Counted from the first letter of the stretch, positions 53,468 to 63,507 are shown. The stretch: 64,000 nucleotides of DNA from Gammaproteobacteria bacterium (GCA_041395725.1 JAWKZW010000001.1:1674001-1738000); one strand, 5' to 3'. Numbers and translations: made by a program. Notes: a model not told the origin generated them from the letters alone.

Positions 53468-54799
53468 ATGAACTGGATAAACAGGTCGAGAGCTGTTTCC
53501 TCATTGCGCCGTCTGGTTGTGACGGTTTGCCTGGTCTTCAGCAGTCTGGCCGGGGCGGTAGTACCCGTTCCGGCGGCGGACCAGAGTGAACCCATCGCTG
53601 TGGTTGGCGCCATCATTCATGTTGGTGATGGTACGATTATTGGTGACGGAGTGATTACTTTCGATGACGGTATCATCACCTCAGTCGGCCAGGCGGCGGA
53701 CAGGATTAATCTCGCCGGGCACCGGATCATCGATCTGCAAGGGCAGCACGTCTATCCGGGATTCGTCCTGCCCAACACCGTCCTGGGGCTTGAAGAGGTC
53801 GGCAGCGTACGCGCTACGCAGGATGTTGTAGAAGAGGGCGACATCAATGCCAGTGTCAGATCGGCGATTGCCTACAACACCGATTCCGAGTTCATTCCCA
53901 CGCAACGATTCAATGGCATCCTCACAGCCCAGATCACTCCGGAAGGCGGGCTTGTTTCCGGCTATTCATCAGTAATGAAGCTGGACGGCTGGAACTGGGA
54001 GGACGCCCTGCTGCAGGAGGATGATGGCTTACATTTACGCTGGCCGAGTCTTCGGATTCGGGAGCGCGACGAGGAGACCGGCGAGCTGGAAACGATAGAC
54101 AATCCAGAATATGAAGGCGCCGTTCAGGTTCTGAATTCGCTGTTCCAGAATGGTGTGGCCTACACCGGTGAACCGGCCAACCTGAATCTGCGTGCCCTGC
54201 AGCTTGTTCTCAATGGCGCTGCCCGACTCTACCTTCATGCCGACGAGGCACGGGAGATCATCAGCGCCGTGCGCTTCGCCCGCCGTTACGGCGTCTCTGA
54301 TATCGTGCTCGTCGGAGGGCGTCGGGCGCTGCTGGTCAAGGATCTGCTGCTTGAGGAAGCGGTGCCGGTCCTCTACGAGGAGATTCATGCGCTGCCGGAA
54401 AATACCTGGAGTGACGTTAACGAGTCGTTCCGGATGCCGTTTCTGCTTCATGATGCCGGGCTCAAAGTCGGCATCGGTGGCGGCGGCACATCCCTGGACA
54501 GGCAGCGCAACCTGCCGTTTTTCGCCGGCACGGCGGCGGCCTACGGTCTGGACAGGGAAACCGCCTTGTCGATGATCACGCGCAATAATGCCGAGATACT
54601 TGGTGTTGCCGAACGGGTCGGGACGCTTGTGGTGGGCAAGGACGCAACTTTGATAGTTTCCACGGGAGATGCCCTCGACATGCGTACCAGCAATGTCATC
54701 CTGGCCTTTATTCAGGGGCGGGAAATCGACTTGTACGGCACTCAGCAGGAGCTGTATGAGAGGTATCAGGAACGCTACTCGCAGCCCCGCAGAGACTGA
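53468..54799 (+). CDS. Exported amidohydrolase-family protein lacking the HxH metal site
   Basis: A 443-residue protein with a signal peptide (about 15-37). It has amidohydrolase features (IIDLQGQHVYPGF, TRNNAEILGVAERVGTLVVGKDATLIVSTGDALDM) but where metal-binding HxH is expected it reads YPGFVLPNTVLGL, so it probably cannot bind the usual metals. Coupled to the 991-residue protein before it, it may be a structural partner, much as the degenerate N-terminal module of that protein. The stop is 15 bp from the convergent permease. Confidence 0.82.
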   Translation: MNWINRSRAVSSLRRLVVTVCLVFSSLAGAVVPVPAADQSEPIAVVGAIIHVGDGTIIGDGVITFDDGIITSVGQAADRINLAGHRIIDLQGQHVYPGFVLPNTVLGLEEVGSVRATQDVVEEGDINASVRSAIAYNTDSEFIPTQRFNGILTAQITPEGGLVSGYSSVMKLDGWNWEDALLQEDDGLHLRWPSLRIRERDEETGELETIDNPEYEGAVQVLNSLFQNGVAYTGEPANLNLRALQLVLNGAARLYLHADEAREIISAVRFARRYGVSDIVLVGGRRALLVKDLLLEEAVPVLYEEIHALPENTWSDVNESFRMPFLLHDAGLKVGIGGGGTSLDRQRNLPFFAGTAAAYGLDRETALSMITRNNAEILGVAERVGTLVVGKDATLIVSTGDALDMRTSNVILAFIQGREIDLYGTQQELYERYQERYSQPRRD

Positions 54800-54814
54800 A
54801 CCGGTAGCGGCGGC

Positions 54815-56188
54815 TCAGAAACGGTTTTTCAGGCCGAACAGAACTCCGCCGAGGATAACCCAGAACAGGATGATGCCCCATTCCTGGGGCCAGACCAGTG
54901 CCGACGGGCTACCCGGCAGGTACAGGAAAATCAGCCCAATGGACAGCAGCAGTGCCGCATAGCCGGTGAGTGTGCCGTATGGCGCCCGATAAGGTCGTTC
55001 CAGCTCCGGTTCGTTTTTCCGCAGCGCCAGGAACGACCAGGCTACGAAAGTATAAGCAACAACGATACCCAGTCCGCCGGCATTTACCAGCCATACCAGG
55101 GCCGGCCGGCCGAACAAGGGGCTGATCAGTGACAGGGCGCCGGCCAGCAGGATAGCGTTTACCGGCGTCCGGTATTTCGGATGCACTTTACCCAGAAACT
55201 GCGGCAGCATGTTGGCGTGGGCCATGGCGTAGATGGCCCGGCTGGCGCCGACAATGAGTGCATTCCAGGTGGTCAGGATGCCGGCCAGACCGGTCAGCAA
55301 CAGGACAGTGCCGCCAACCCTGCCGTAGATCAGGGCATTGGCTTCGGCCGTGACCACGTCAGTGTCACCGAGGCTTCCGCTATCCATCACCAGACCGACG
55401 CCGAGAATAATCAGGCTGTACCAGGCGATCGCCATGAGAATGGACAGTACCAGCGCGGTACCGATGTCATGGAACGGTAAGTCAATTTCTTCGGCTGCCT
55501 GGGGGATAATGTCGAAGCCTACAAACATGAAGGGCACCATGACCAGCACCAGCGTGATGCCGCTGACACCATCGGTGAACAGGGGCTGAAGATTGTCAGG
55601 GCTGCCGCTGAATGCCGATCCTCCGATAAAAAGAGCGCCAACCAGAAGCATCAATGCGACGACGACGGTCTGCGCGATAGCGACCATCTTGACGCCGATG
55701 CTATTCAGGGTGGTCATCACCACCGCCCCGACCACGCCGGTCAAGACCCAGGACAGGTAAACATCCCACCCGGCGATGGTCCACAGATAGCCGCGGTCAA
55801 GCCCCGGAACCAGAGAACTCAGGACGGTAGGCAATGCCACGGCTTCGAACGCAATGACCGACACATAGCCCAGAATGATTGCCCAGGTACACACAAACGA
55901 GGCGCTGTTACCCAGGGCCCGCTGGCTGTAAACATGCTCCCCGCCGGCAAAGGGCAGCGCTGAGGCCAGCTCCGCGTAGGTGAGCCCTACGATCGCTATG
56001 GCGCCGCCGCCGATCAGGAAAGCCAGGATGGCCCCAAGGGTACCGGCAGAGAGTATCCAGGTGCCGGTCAGTACTACCCAGCTCCAGCCGACCATGGCAC
56101 CAAAGGCCAGGGCAATGACGTCCCGACGGCCCAGGACGCGAAGAAAGCTGGATTTCTCTGAGGCGTGATCTTTATTGTTTTCACTCAT
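54815..56188 (-). CDS. APC-family amino-acid permease
   Basis: An inner-membrane transporter of 457 residues with about twelve hydrophobic segments. The first segment holds ALAFGAMVGWSWVVLTG, corresponding to the G(A/S)xxGxG-like substrate-binding break, and FVGFDIIPQAAEEIDLP is the conserved stretch of the APC family after segment 6. Amino acids or amines are the likely substrates. The ATG at 56188 is preferred over a TTG at 56236, though its Shine-Dalgarno sequence is weak. It belongs to a minus-strand block with an esterase remnant, an amidohydrolase and an aminotransferase. Confidence 0.88.
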   Translation of the reverse strand: MSENNKDHASEKSSFLRVLGRRDVIALAFGAMVGWSWVVLTGTWILSAGTLGAILAFLIGGGAIAIVGLTYAELASALPFAGGEHVYSQRALGNSASFVCTWAIILGYVSVIAFEAVALPTVLSSLVPGLDRGYLWTIAGWDVYLSWVLTGVVGAVVMTTLNSIGVKMVAIAQTVVVALMLLVGALFIGGSAFSGSPDNLQPLFTDGVSGITLVLVMVPFMFVGFDIIPQAAEEIDLPFHDIGTALVLSILMAIAWYSLIILGVGLVMDSGSLGDTDVVTAEANALIYGRVGGTVLLLTGLAGILTTWNALIVGASRAIYAMAHANMLPQFLGKVHPKYRTPVNAILLAGALSLISPLFGRPALVWLVNAGGLGIVVAYTFVAWSFLALRKNEPELERPYRAPYGTLTGYAALLLSIGLIFLYLPGSPSALVWPQEWGIILFWVILGGVLFGLKNRF

Positions 56189-56254
56189 GGCTGTTTTGTC
56201 GTTATTTTCAGAAACCCGGGCGGGCGGGGAGCCCAAACTCCGCGGGCTGGCGAA

Positions 56255-57126
56255 TCAGCGTCCGGGCTCTTCGAGATAGCCCAGCCTGACCAGGAAGCCG
56301 TCCATCTGCTCCACCGTCGGAAGGTACCAGCGGTCGTTCTCCACACCCTTGTTGAAGAAACCATGTTCTGCCTCTTCGTAGCCGATTGACGTGCAATCTC
56401 CGGCCAGGCGGGTCAACTTGTCGCAGAAATCCTGGACATCGCTGTATGGCACTGTGGTATCTCCATAACCATGCTGGATCAATGTGGGGACGAAATCGCC
56501 GCCAGCCTGATGATAGGGAGACAGGGCTTCAGCATCACCCGGGAACTGGCGGGGCCGGGAGTCACCGATCTTGCCTGTATTGACTGCCGGATTAAACAGC
56601 ACCAGGGCATTGGGTCTCGAGCTGACGGAAAGATTTTCACCGGGTGCTTCGAAACCCTGCAGCGCCGCGGCAGCCGCTGCCAGATGGCCGCCAGCGGAAC
56701 CCCCCGCCGCGGCGATGCGATTCGGGTCGATGCCCAGGTCGCCGGCATGGCTGCGCACCCAGCGGATAGCCGATTTGGCGTCAGCCACCGCCGCTGCAAC
56801 GTTGCTGCCATGACGAAACAACACCCGATAATCGGCAACGATCGCGACCATGCCCAGATTGGCTAAATGCTCAGCGTGTGGCACAAATTGTTGCACCGAA
56901 CCCTGTCTCCAGCCGCCGCCGAAGAAAATATTATGGCGGCTCTGGGTTCGACGCTGTCGCTGTGGGGCTGAAAAACATGCAGGCGCAAGGTGACACCATC
57001 CACCGACTTATACGTGTGGCTGCCAGCACCACTCAGAAAATCTGGATTGGGGACAAGCTGCGCCTGCGCTGACTGGCCAGCCAGCAACAGGCTGCACAGA
57101 AGGAATGAGCAAAGATTTTTAAGCAT
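56255..57126 (-). pseudogene. Alpha/beta-hydrolase (esterase) gene broken by a frameshift
   Basis: Two frames join into one carboxylesterase. The first (57126 down) has a signal peptide (MLKNLCSFLLCSLLLAGQ) and runs to RAAIIF; the second, from about 56920, continues FGGGWRQGSVQQFVPHAEHLANLG and carries the nucleophile elbow GGSAGGHLA and a C-terminal EAEHGFFNKG with the catalytic His. One base appears missing at the A/T run 56925-56928, exactly in the oxyanion-hole motif. Adding one T restores FFFGGGW. It is either a recent pseudogene or a sequencing error. Confidence 0.8.
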
Positions 57127-57161
57127 GAGGCCGCCTCTGCCTTGATTCCCGCCGGGAACAA

Positions 57162-58859
57162 TTATTGTTGGTAAACCAGCTCGCCATTCACCCAGGTCTG
57201 TTCGATCGCAACATCCATGATCTGTTCCGGGTCAATGGTAAGCAGATCGTCTGAGAGTACGATCATGTCGGCAAACTTGCCCGGCTCCAATGAACCTTTC
57301 ACCGCTTCCTCGCGATTCAGGTAGGCCCCGAGAATCGTGTACCCGCGAATGGCTTCCTCCATGGTGATGGCTTCATCAGGGCCATAGACCTGGCCACTCA
57401 TGCCTTTGCGGGTCACTGCTGCATACAGCCCTACCAACGGGCCGATTGGCAGAATGTCGCTGGATATTGCCACTGTGATGCCATGATCCATGGGGCTGCG
57501 TAATGGATTGTTATGCTGCAAACGCCAGCCGTCCAGATTTTCCGCGTAGCGACCCTCAAGGGTATAGGTGAAGTTAGGCTGCTGCGTGATATGGATGTCA
57601 TGTTCGGCCATCAGTTCCATGGTAATTTCGGGAGGGCGCATGGAAAAATGATTCAGGTAGTGGCGATGGTCTGCACGGGGATTTCTTTCCAGAGTGTCCG
57701 CCAGGGTATTGACCACCAGGACAATAGCGGCGTCGCCGATGGCATGAATGCCCATTTGCCAGCCGGCATCGTGTATTTCATTGAGCAGGGCCACCAGTTC
57801 GCCCTCTGGCATGTTCAGATAGCCCCGATACTCGCCCTGGTTCACATAGGGCTCCAGCGTGTAGGCGGCCGGGCCGGTAAACCCGCCGTCGGCGAAAACC
57901 TTGATGGGGCCGATTTTCAGGAATTCGGTGCCGTCACCGACCCGGGCTTTCAGATCGTTGATGGTTTCCGGATTGCGCCATTGAAACTGCAGCGCTGCCC
58001 GCGGCAGCGGAAGATCTGCGTTTGCGTAAAGATCTTCGAACATCAGGTAATCGTTAGTGGTTTTGGAGGCATCGATGATGCTGGTGATTCCCTTGGCCAA
58101 TAAGGCATTCAGATTGACCTCCAGGCTGGCGATCAGTTCCTCGTAGGTGGAGTCAGGGACCAGGCGCCCGACAATTTCCTGGCGCTCTCTGATGATGCCA
58201 TTCAATTCCCCGTTGTCATCCCGCTCAATAACACCACCTTCCGGTTGCGGGGTTTCAAGAGTAACGTCGGCCAGTTCCAGCGCCAGGGTGTTGACCACGG
58301 CACTGTGGCCTCCGGCGCGGGTCAGGGTGACCGGGTTGTTGGGTGCCACCTCGTCCAGATCCCGGCGCAGTGGCCGTCGACCCTCCGCCAGTTCGTCCTC
58401 TGACCATCCGTAACCGGTAATCCACTCGCCTTCGCCGATCTCCTCGACCTTGGCGCTGATCAACGCCTGTATTTCGGCAATGGACTCCACCTCACTGAGT
58501 TCAATGTAGCGCTGTGGGCGCCCCCGGATATGGATATGGGAGTCGATGAAACCGGGCATCAACGTCTTGCCCTCCAGGTCCACCAACCGGTCTGACTCAT
58601 AACGATTGGCCAACTCACTGCCACCGGTGGCCACGATACGCCCATCGTCGACGACCACGGTATTGTGGATGGAGAAATTTCCGTCTACCGTCAGCACCTT
58701 GCCGTTGGTCAGAATGAGATCGACGCCCCTGGTTTCCCGGGTATCTGCCGTGTCAGTTGAATTCTGCTGCGGTTCCTGCGGACCGCAACCGGCCAGCAGT
58801 AGACCGAATAAAAACGTGGTGAGTATTGCGGGTAGCCGAATGCTGATCTTCTTGTTCAT
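57162..58859 (-). CDS. Amidohydrolase lipoprotein, YtcJ-like
   Basis: A 565-residue lipoprotein (lipobox LLLAGC, Cys25) of the amidohydrolase superfamily, amidohydrolase 3/YtcJ group. The metal motif HxH is intact in MPGFIDSHIHIRG, with FADGGFTG, HAIGDAAI and the closing PGKFADMIVLSDDLL. It probably cleaves an exported amide or cyclic compound in the periplasm. GAGG precedes the ATG. It lies 24 bp after the aminotransferase gene and 35 bp before the esterase remnant, all on the same strand. Confidence 0.88.
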   Translation of the reverse strand: MNKKISIRLPAILTTFLFGLLLAGCGPQEPQQNSTDTADTRETRGVDLILTNGKVLTVDGNFSIHNTVVVDDGRIVATGGSELANRYESDRLVDLEGKTLMPGFIDSHIHIRGRPQRYIELSEVESIAEIQALISAKVEEIGEGEWITGYGWSEDELAEGRRPLRRDLDEVAPNNPVTLTRAGGHSAVVNTLALELADVTLETPQPEGGVIERDDNGELNGIIRERQEIVGRLVPDSTYEELIASLEVNLNALLAKGITSIIDASKTTNDYLMFEDLYANADLPLPRAALQFQWRNPETINDLKARVGDGTEFLKIGPIKVFADGGFTGPAAYTLEPYVNQGEYRGYLNMPEGELVALLNEIHDAGWQMGIHAIGDAAIVLVVNTLADTLERNPRADHRHYLNHFSMRPPEITMELMAEHDIHITQQPNFTYTLEGRYAENLDGWRLQHNNPLRSPMDHGITVAISSDILPIGPLVGLYAAVTRKGMSGQVYGPDEAITMEEAIRGYTILGAYLNREEAVKGSLEPGKFADMIVLSDDLLTIDPEQIMDVAIEQTWVNGELVYQQ

Positions 58860-58883
58860 GTGATACCTCGCTGGTTATTACAG

Positions 58884-60233
58884 TCAGGATGCTGACAGAT
58901 TTTCCTTTTGCACATACGCTGCCGTGTCGTCCAGTGCCTTACTGAACAGGTGAATCATCTCGTCTATCTGCTCTATGCTGATAATCAGCGGCGGACAGAA
59001 AGCCAGGCAGTTGCCACTGACTGCCCTGGTTAACAGGCCGTGATTCTGGCAGAACTGTTTGGCCATGGCTCCAACCCGGCCATCGACAAAGCCCCGCCTG
59101 GTCCGTTTGTCGGCTACCAGTTCCACGGCGGCGATCAGGCCCTTGCCGCGCACTTCGCCCACCAACGGATGCTCACTGAATTCCCGCAGGCGTGACTGCA
59201 TGTGCCGGCCCACCGCAGCGGCATGGGCAAACAGTCCGTCACGCTGATAAATCTCAATGGCCTTCGATGCAGCGGCACAGGCCACTGGATGGCCGGTATA
59301 GGTGTATCCGTGCCCGAAGACGCCAACCTGGGCGCTGGGTTCCTGCATGGCTTCATACATAAAGTCGGGGATTATGGCCGCACTGATGGGGATATAGGCT
59401 GATGACAGCTGCTTGGCGAGGCTCATCAGTTGCGGTTTGATGCCCATGGTATTGCTGCCGAAGTCGTTACCGGTCCTGCCAAAGCCGCAGATTACCTCAT
59501 CGGCCCAGAACAGGATGTCGTACTCTGCCAGTAATTTTTCCAGCGCCGGAAAGTAGCTGTCGGGTGCCACCACCACGCCGGCGGCACCGCCTATGGGTTC
59601 GGCAACAAAGGCAGCAATGGTTTCCGGCCCTTCCTGTTCGATCTGTACTCGCAGCCCGGCCAGCAGCCTGGTCACGAAAGCCTCCTCGGTTTCCCCGGGC
59701 TCGTGGCCGTGGTAGTAGTGCGGGGTTGCGGTTCGCAGAATACCCAGCGCCTCAACAGGGATATCGAAATGGGTATGCATGGCGGGCAGGCTGGTCAGTG
59801 CGGCGGAGGCCATGGTAACGCCGTGGTAGGCACGATCCAGGGTGATGATTTTCTTTTTCCGCGGTTTGCCGATCACGTTGTGATAGTAGTGCAGCATCTT
59901 GATCTGGGAGTCGTTGGCCTCGCTGCCTGAATTGGCGAAAAACACCCTGGCGCCGTCGACCGGCACCATGGCGGTCAGTCGATCGGCCAGGTCCATGGCG
60001 ACCTGGCTGGTACGGCCGCCAAACAGATGGCTGTAAGACAGAGTCTGCAACTGTTCGGTGATGGCTTCGATCAGTTCCTGGTTGCCATATCCCAGTGCCG
60101 AACACCATAATCCGGCCAGGCCCTCCAGATAGCGCTTGCCAGCGGCGTCGTAAACGTAGATACCCTCGCCGCGAACAATATTCAATTGTTCGACCTGTTT
60201 GAGGTTGGTGGTGGGATACACAAGTTTTGTCAT
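58884..60233 (-). CDS. Class III aminotransferase (omega-transaminase type)
   Basis: A 449-residue PLP enzyme transferring an amino group, probably from an omega-amine or beta-amino acid to pyruvate. Conserved features include GLAGLWCSALGYGN, FFANSGSEANDSQIKMLHYYH, the PLP aspartate region ILFWADEVICGFGRTG and the lysine in SLAKQLSSAYIP. The cytoplasmic enzyme would handle amines released by the exported amidohydrolases; that link is inferred. The start has a weak ribosome-binding site. Confidence 0.93.
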   Translation of the reverse strand: MTKLVYPTTNLKQVEQLNIVRGEGIYVYDAAGKRYLEGLAGLWCSALGYGNQELIEAITEQLQTLSYSHLFGGRTSQVAMDLADRLTAMVPVDGARVFFANSGSEANDSQIKMLHYYHNVIGKPRKKKIITLDRAYHGVTMASAALTSLPAMHTHFDIPVEALGILRTATPHYYHGHEPGETEEAFVTRLLAGLRVQIEQEGPETIAAFVAEPIGGAAGVVVAPDSYFPALEKLLAEYDILFWADEVICGFGRTGNDFGSNTMGIKPQLMSLAKQLSSAYIPISAAIIPDFMYEAMQEPSAQVGVFGHGYTYTGHPVACAAASKAIEIYQRDGLFAHAAAVGRHMQSRLREFSEHPLVGEVRGKGLIAAVELVADKRTRRGFVDGRVGAMAKQFCQNHGLLTRAVSGNCLAFCPPLIISIEQIDEMIHLFSKALDDTAAYVQKENLSAS

Positions 60234-60367
60234 GGGCTAGAGCATAAGTCAGCACGGGCCCGATTGCCAACATGCGGTGAAGGTTTCCCAGGTAACAGGT
60301 ACTATGGCTGAACCACTCACGGTTGCATGGGCGTAAACTCGACAGCAACCCGCCACAATGGAACCCT

Positions 60368-61246
60368 ATGAAGACTGAAAAAGATTTGCAGGACAAGATT
60401 TTTGTTGTCACCGGCGCCAACAGTGGCATCGGTTTCGAGTCGGCACGGGATTTCGCCCGCCGTGGTGCCACCGTCGTCATCCTGTGCCGCAACGAAGCAC
60501 GCGGTCAGGAAGCGGTGGATACCATCAAGCAGGAAACCGGCAATCCGGACGTGTATCTTTATCTGGCTGATTTCAGTCTGCTGTCCAGTGTTGCCGAGGC
60601 AGGCAGAGCCGTGCAGAAAGACTTTCCCCGTATCGATGTGCTTTGCAACAACGCCGGCGCAGCCAACGAGAAGCGCCAGGAGACTGCAGAGGGATTTGAA
60701 TTGACCTTCGCCGCCAATCACCTGGGTGGGTTTCTGCTTACCCAGTTGCTGATGCCCTCGTTACTGGCCGCCGCCGGAAAAGACCATGCCCGCATCGTGT
60801 TCACCAGTTCACTGGGTCACAAGAGCGGGCCACTGGACTTCGACGACCTGAATATGCGAAAGGGTTACCGTGGCCTGAAAGCCTACGGGCGATCCAAACT
60901 GATGAACCTGTTAACCGCCCGCGAGCTGGACCAGCGCTATCGGGACCAGGGTATTGTGGCCAGTTCCTTTCATCCGGGTGCTGTGCGCACGCCCATCTGG
61001 TCCAAGGGCGGTGTATCCGGCCGGTTGCTGGGTCTCCTGCTTTACCCGTTCATGATCAGTATTGAGAAAGGCGCTGACACCATGATCTGGCTGGCCAGTT
61101 CCACGGATGATCTGTCGCGCCATGCCAATGGACACTATTATTTCAAGCGTAAGAGACCGTCCATTGCTTCCTTTGCTACCGACGAGGCAGCCCACAGACT
61201 CTGGAGCGTCAGCCTGGAACTGGTGCAACCCTTTCTGAACGAATGA
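60368..61246 (+). CDS. Short-chain dehydrogenase/reductase
   Basis: A 292-residue NAD(P)-dependent oxidoreductase. Cofactor motif TGANSGIG, NNAGA, serine in VFTSSLGH and the catalytic YxxxK (AYGRSK) are all in place, as in retinol-dehydrogenase-like SDRs. The frame opens at 60323, but the ATG at 60368 (MKTEKDLQDKIFVVTG) is more natural. It is divergent from the aminotransferase across 134 bp. Substrate unknown. Confidence 0.9.
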   Translation: MKTEKDLQDKIFVVTGANSGIGFESARDFARRGATVVILCRNEARGQEAVDTIKQETGNPDVYLYLADFSLLSSVAEAGRAVQKDFPRIDVLCNNAGAANEKRQETAEGFELTFAANHLGGFLLTQLLMPSLLAAAGKDHARIVFTSSLGHKSGPLDFDDLNMRKGYRGLKAYGRSKLMNLLTARELDQRYRDQGIVASSFHPGAVRTPIWSKGGVSGRLLGLLLYPFMISIEKGADTMIWLASSTDDLSRHANGHYYFKRKRPSIASFATDEAAHRLWSVSLELVQPFLNE

Positions 61247-61606
61247 TTGCCCCTTGCTGGGGCGGCTCGACCTGAAACCTGCCGGTTTGGCACCAAAGCG
61301 GGGCGATAGTCCTGTCAGCAATAAAAAACTCCACTACACCAGTCACCTGGCATTGACACTGTGATTAAAAAATTCATATTGTCGGTGTCACGGTCGGTAG
61401 AAAGTCTTATCCACACAGCTGCCGAGACAGGCGTTCCTCGATGGTTGCTCATTCAGACCACCGGTTAACCGGCCAGGGCCTGTCGGCGCCGAATGTCACT
61501 CTGTTTCTCTGTCAGCCAGCGTGGCCAGTAAAAACTGCAGGAACAGTGGCTCAATAAAGCGCAATAAATAGAGCGAAACAAATAAAGCGAAACAAAGAGG
61601 AATATT
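61247..61606. other. Intergenic region before the amidase
   Basis: These 360 bases start with a GCCCC/GGGGC hairpin after the SDR stop (61249-61263), contain a good promoter (listed), a lone TTATCCACA (61407-61415), and end in imperfect direct repeats of ATAAAGCGAAACAAA-type just before the amidase ribosome-binding site. Confidence 0.55.
61353..61380 (+). promoter_or_regulatory. Likely sigma70 promoter of the amidase gene
   Basis: TTGACA (61353-61358, consensus) and CATATT (61375-61380) are 16 bases apart, pointing to the amidase start at 61607. The leader would be about 220 nt. Confidence 0.5.
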
Positions 61607-63259
61607 ATGAACAGCGGAGCGGGGTGTCGGGTAGCGCGGGGCAGGGCGAGTGGCAGCCTGAAGAAGTACCGTTCCAGATTCCTGCTATGGTTTCTGCTGG
61701 CTTCTTGTTCGGGCCTTAGTCTGGCGGCGGAGCTGCAACTTACCGATGCAACCATAGCTGATTTAAACGCGGCGATGGATGCGGGCACGCTGAACTCTGT
61801 GCAGCTGGTTGAAATGTTTCAAAGTCGCATAGCCGCCTATGACAAGCAGGGGCCGGCCATCAACGCCGTGCTGACACTGAATCCGGATGCGCTGGATCAG
61901 GCGCGTCTGCTGGATCTGGAGAGGCAGCAGAACGGGCGGCGGTCGCCATTACACGGCATCCCCATTGTGCTTAAAGACAACATGGATACCCGGGACCTGC
62001 CCACCACCGCCGGTTCTTTTCTGCTTAAGGGTTCGATCCCTCCGGATGATGGGTTTATCGTGAAAAAACTGCGTGACGCCGGCGCGATCATACTGGCCAA
62101 AGTCAATATGAGCGAATTCGCCTCCGGTGGGGCGCTGAATTCCCTGGGTGGACCGACATTTAACCCCCATGACACGTCACGTACCCCGGCCGGTTCGTCC
62201 GGGGGTACCGGTGCCGCCATCGCAGCCGGCTATGCCATGATGGGGCTGGGAACCGACACCGGGGGTTCGGTGCGTGGACCCTCCTCGGCCAATGGTATTG
62301 TGGGGTTGAAAACCACACATGGTCTGCTCAGTCGCGACGGAGTCGTGCCCCTGGCCCTGTCCTTCGATACGGTCGGTCCAATGGCGCGCAGCGTCTATGA
62401 CGTAGCTGTGGCTCTGGGTGTGATGACTGGCATCGATAGAGCCGATCCCTCGACGTCAAAAAGCTTCGGGAAATTTGAGACCGACTATACCCGCTACCTG
62501 GACGCTGACGCCTTGAGCGGCGCCAGAATCGGCGTCGCCAGAGTATTCATGGGCAGCGATAATGAAGTCGACTGGATCGTCGAGTCAGCGTTACAGACCC
62601 TGCGTGATGCCGGCGCCGAAGTCGTGGACGTGACGATACCTGATTGGCTCATGGATGTGCGCGGCCGGTTCTATCAGACGATCCGCTACCGTGAGTTTCG
62701 CGCCCAGATCGCCGATTATCTCGCTACCCTGGGGTCGGATTATCCCAAGTCTCTCGATGAACTCATCAAACAGTCCATGGCGCTTACCGCGCGAAGGGAA
62801 GACGGGGCTATTCCAAATCCTGGCAGATGGAATCTCATGATGAGGGAAGACGCGAGCGGCGAACTCAGCGACGCTGAATACATAGCCGTGCGAGACCATG
62901 CGCTACCGCTGGTACGCAGCGTGCTGGAAGGCATCCTGCGTGAAAATGAACTGGACGCGATCGTCTATCCCACATCGACGACCAGGCCCGGCAGGGTGGA
63001 CCCCGATCCTGATCCCGATAGTGCTCCGGGCGGTGGTGAATCTCCGGTGACGTTGGCAAACATGTCAGGGTTTCCCGATATGATAGTACCGGCGGGTTTT
63101 ACCGCCCGTGGTCTACCCATAACTCTTTCTTTTCTCGGTCCCGCTTTCAGTGAACCACGGTTGCTGGGGCTCGGCTATGCCTTTGAGCAACGGACCCACG
63201 CCAGGCGATTGCCTGCGCATACGCCGGTTTTACCCGGTGAGTTGATTACCATTGAGTAG
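61607..63259 (+). CDS. Exported amidase (amidase signature family)
   Basis: A 550-residue exported amidase with a signal segment (about 23-41, LLWFLLASCSGLSLAA). The Ser-Ser-Lys triad is visible: Lys123 in IPIVLKDNMDT, the cis-Ser in GSSGGTGAAIA and nucleophile Ser221 in TDTGGSVRGP. It hydrolyses carboxylic amides; the substrate is unknown. GAGG precedes the ATG. The location outside the cytoplasm and the amidohydrolase neighbours support a shared task of releasing amines or ammonia. Confidence 0.92.
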   Translation: MNSGAGCRVARGRASGSLKKYRSRFLLWFLLASCSGLSLAAELQLTDATIADLNAAMDAGTLNSVQLVEMFQSRIAAYDKQGPAINAVLTLNPDALDQARLLDLERQQNGRRSPLHGIPIVLKDNMDTRDLPTTAGSFLLKGSIPPDDGFIVKKLRDAGAIILAKVNMSEFASGGALNSLGGPTFNPHDTSRTPAGSSGGTGAAIAAGYAMMGLGTDTGGSVRGPSSANGIVGLKTTHGLLSRDGVVPLALSFDTVGPMARSVYDVAVALGVMTGIDRADPSTSKSFGKFETDYTRYLDADALSGARIGVARVFMGSDNEVDWIVESALQTLRDAGAEVVDVTIPDWLMDVRGRFYQTIRYREFRAQIADYLATLGSDYPKSLDELIKQSMALTARREDGAIPNPGRWNLMMREDASGELSDAEYIAVRDHALPLVRSVLEGILRENELDAIVYPTSTTRPGRVDPDPDPDSAPGGGESPVTLANMSGFPDMIVPAGFTARGLPITLSFLGPAFSEPRLLGLGYAFEQRTHARRLPAHTPVLPGELITIE

Positions 63260-63365
63260 CTGAGTGGCCAAGAAATAGAGAAACACAGAAACACAGAAAC
63301 AACAGAAAACAAGAACCCAAGAAATTGAAGAATCAGGTCGTCCAGTCACTGGTTTAACTCATTGA

Positions 63366-63376
63366 TCAGAGGCTCC
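63366..63376 (+). repeat. Dispersed repeat core TCAGAGGCTCC, copy near the 3' end
   Basis: Twenty bases here (63365-63384) are identical to 42671-42690. It lies in the 248-bp gap between the amidase and the PQQ-type gene, after an AG-rich stretch of AAACACAG-like tandem repeats near 63283-63310. Confidence 0.7.
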
Positions 63377-63507
63377 TCAAGTCTCTACAAGAGCGTAGAT
63401 CAGGCTTCTTGAAACGCAACATGCAGCAACTGTAAAGTGTTGGAGAGCTGTTGGCTGCAGTGACACCACTGTGGGTAGAAGTGGCTTTGAACTAAAAGGA
63501 GTTCATC

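Noticed and set aside
61407..61415. TTATCCACA, identical to a DnaA box
   Set aside because: It is single, without the cluster of boxes or AT-rich unwinding region expected at an origin, and dnaA or gidA are not nearby.
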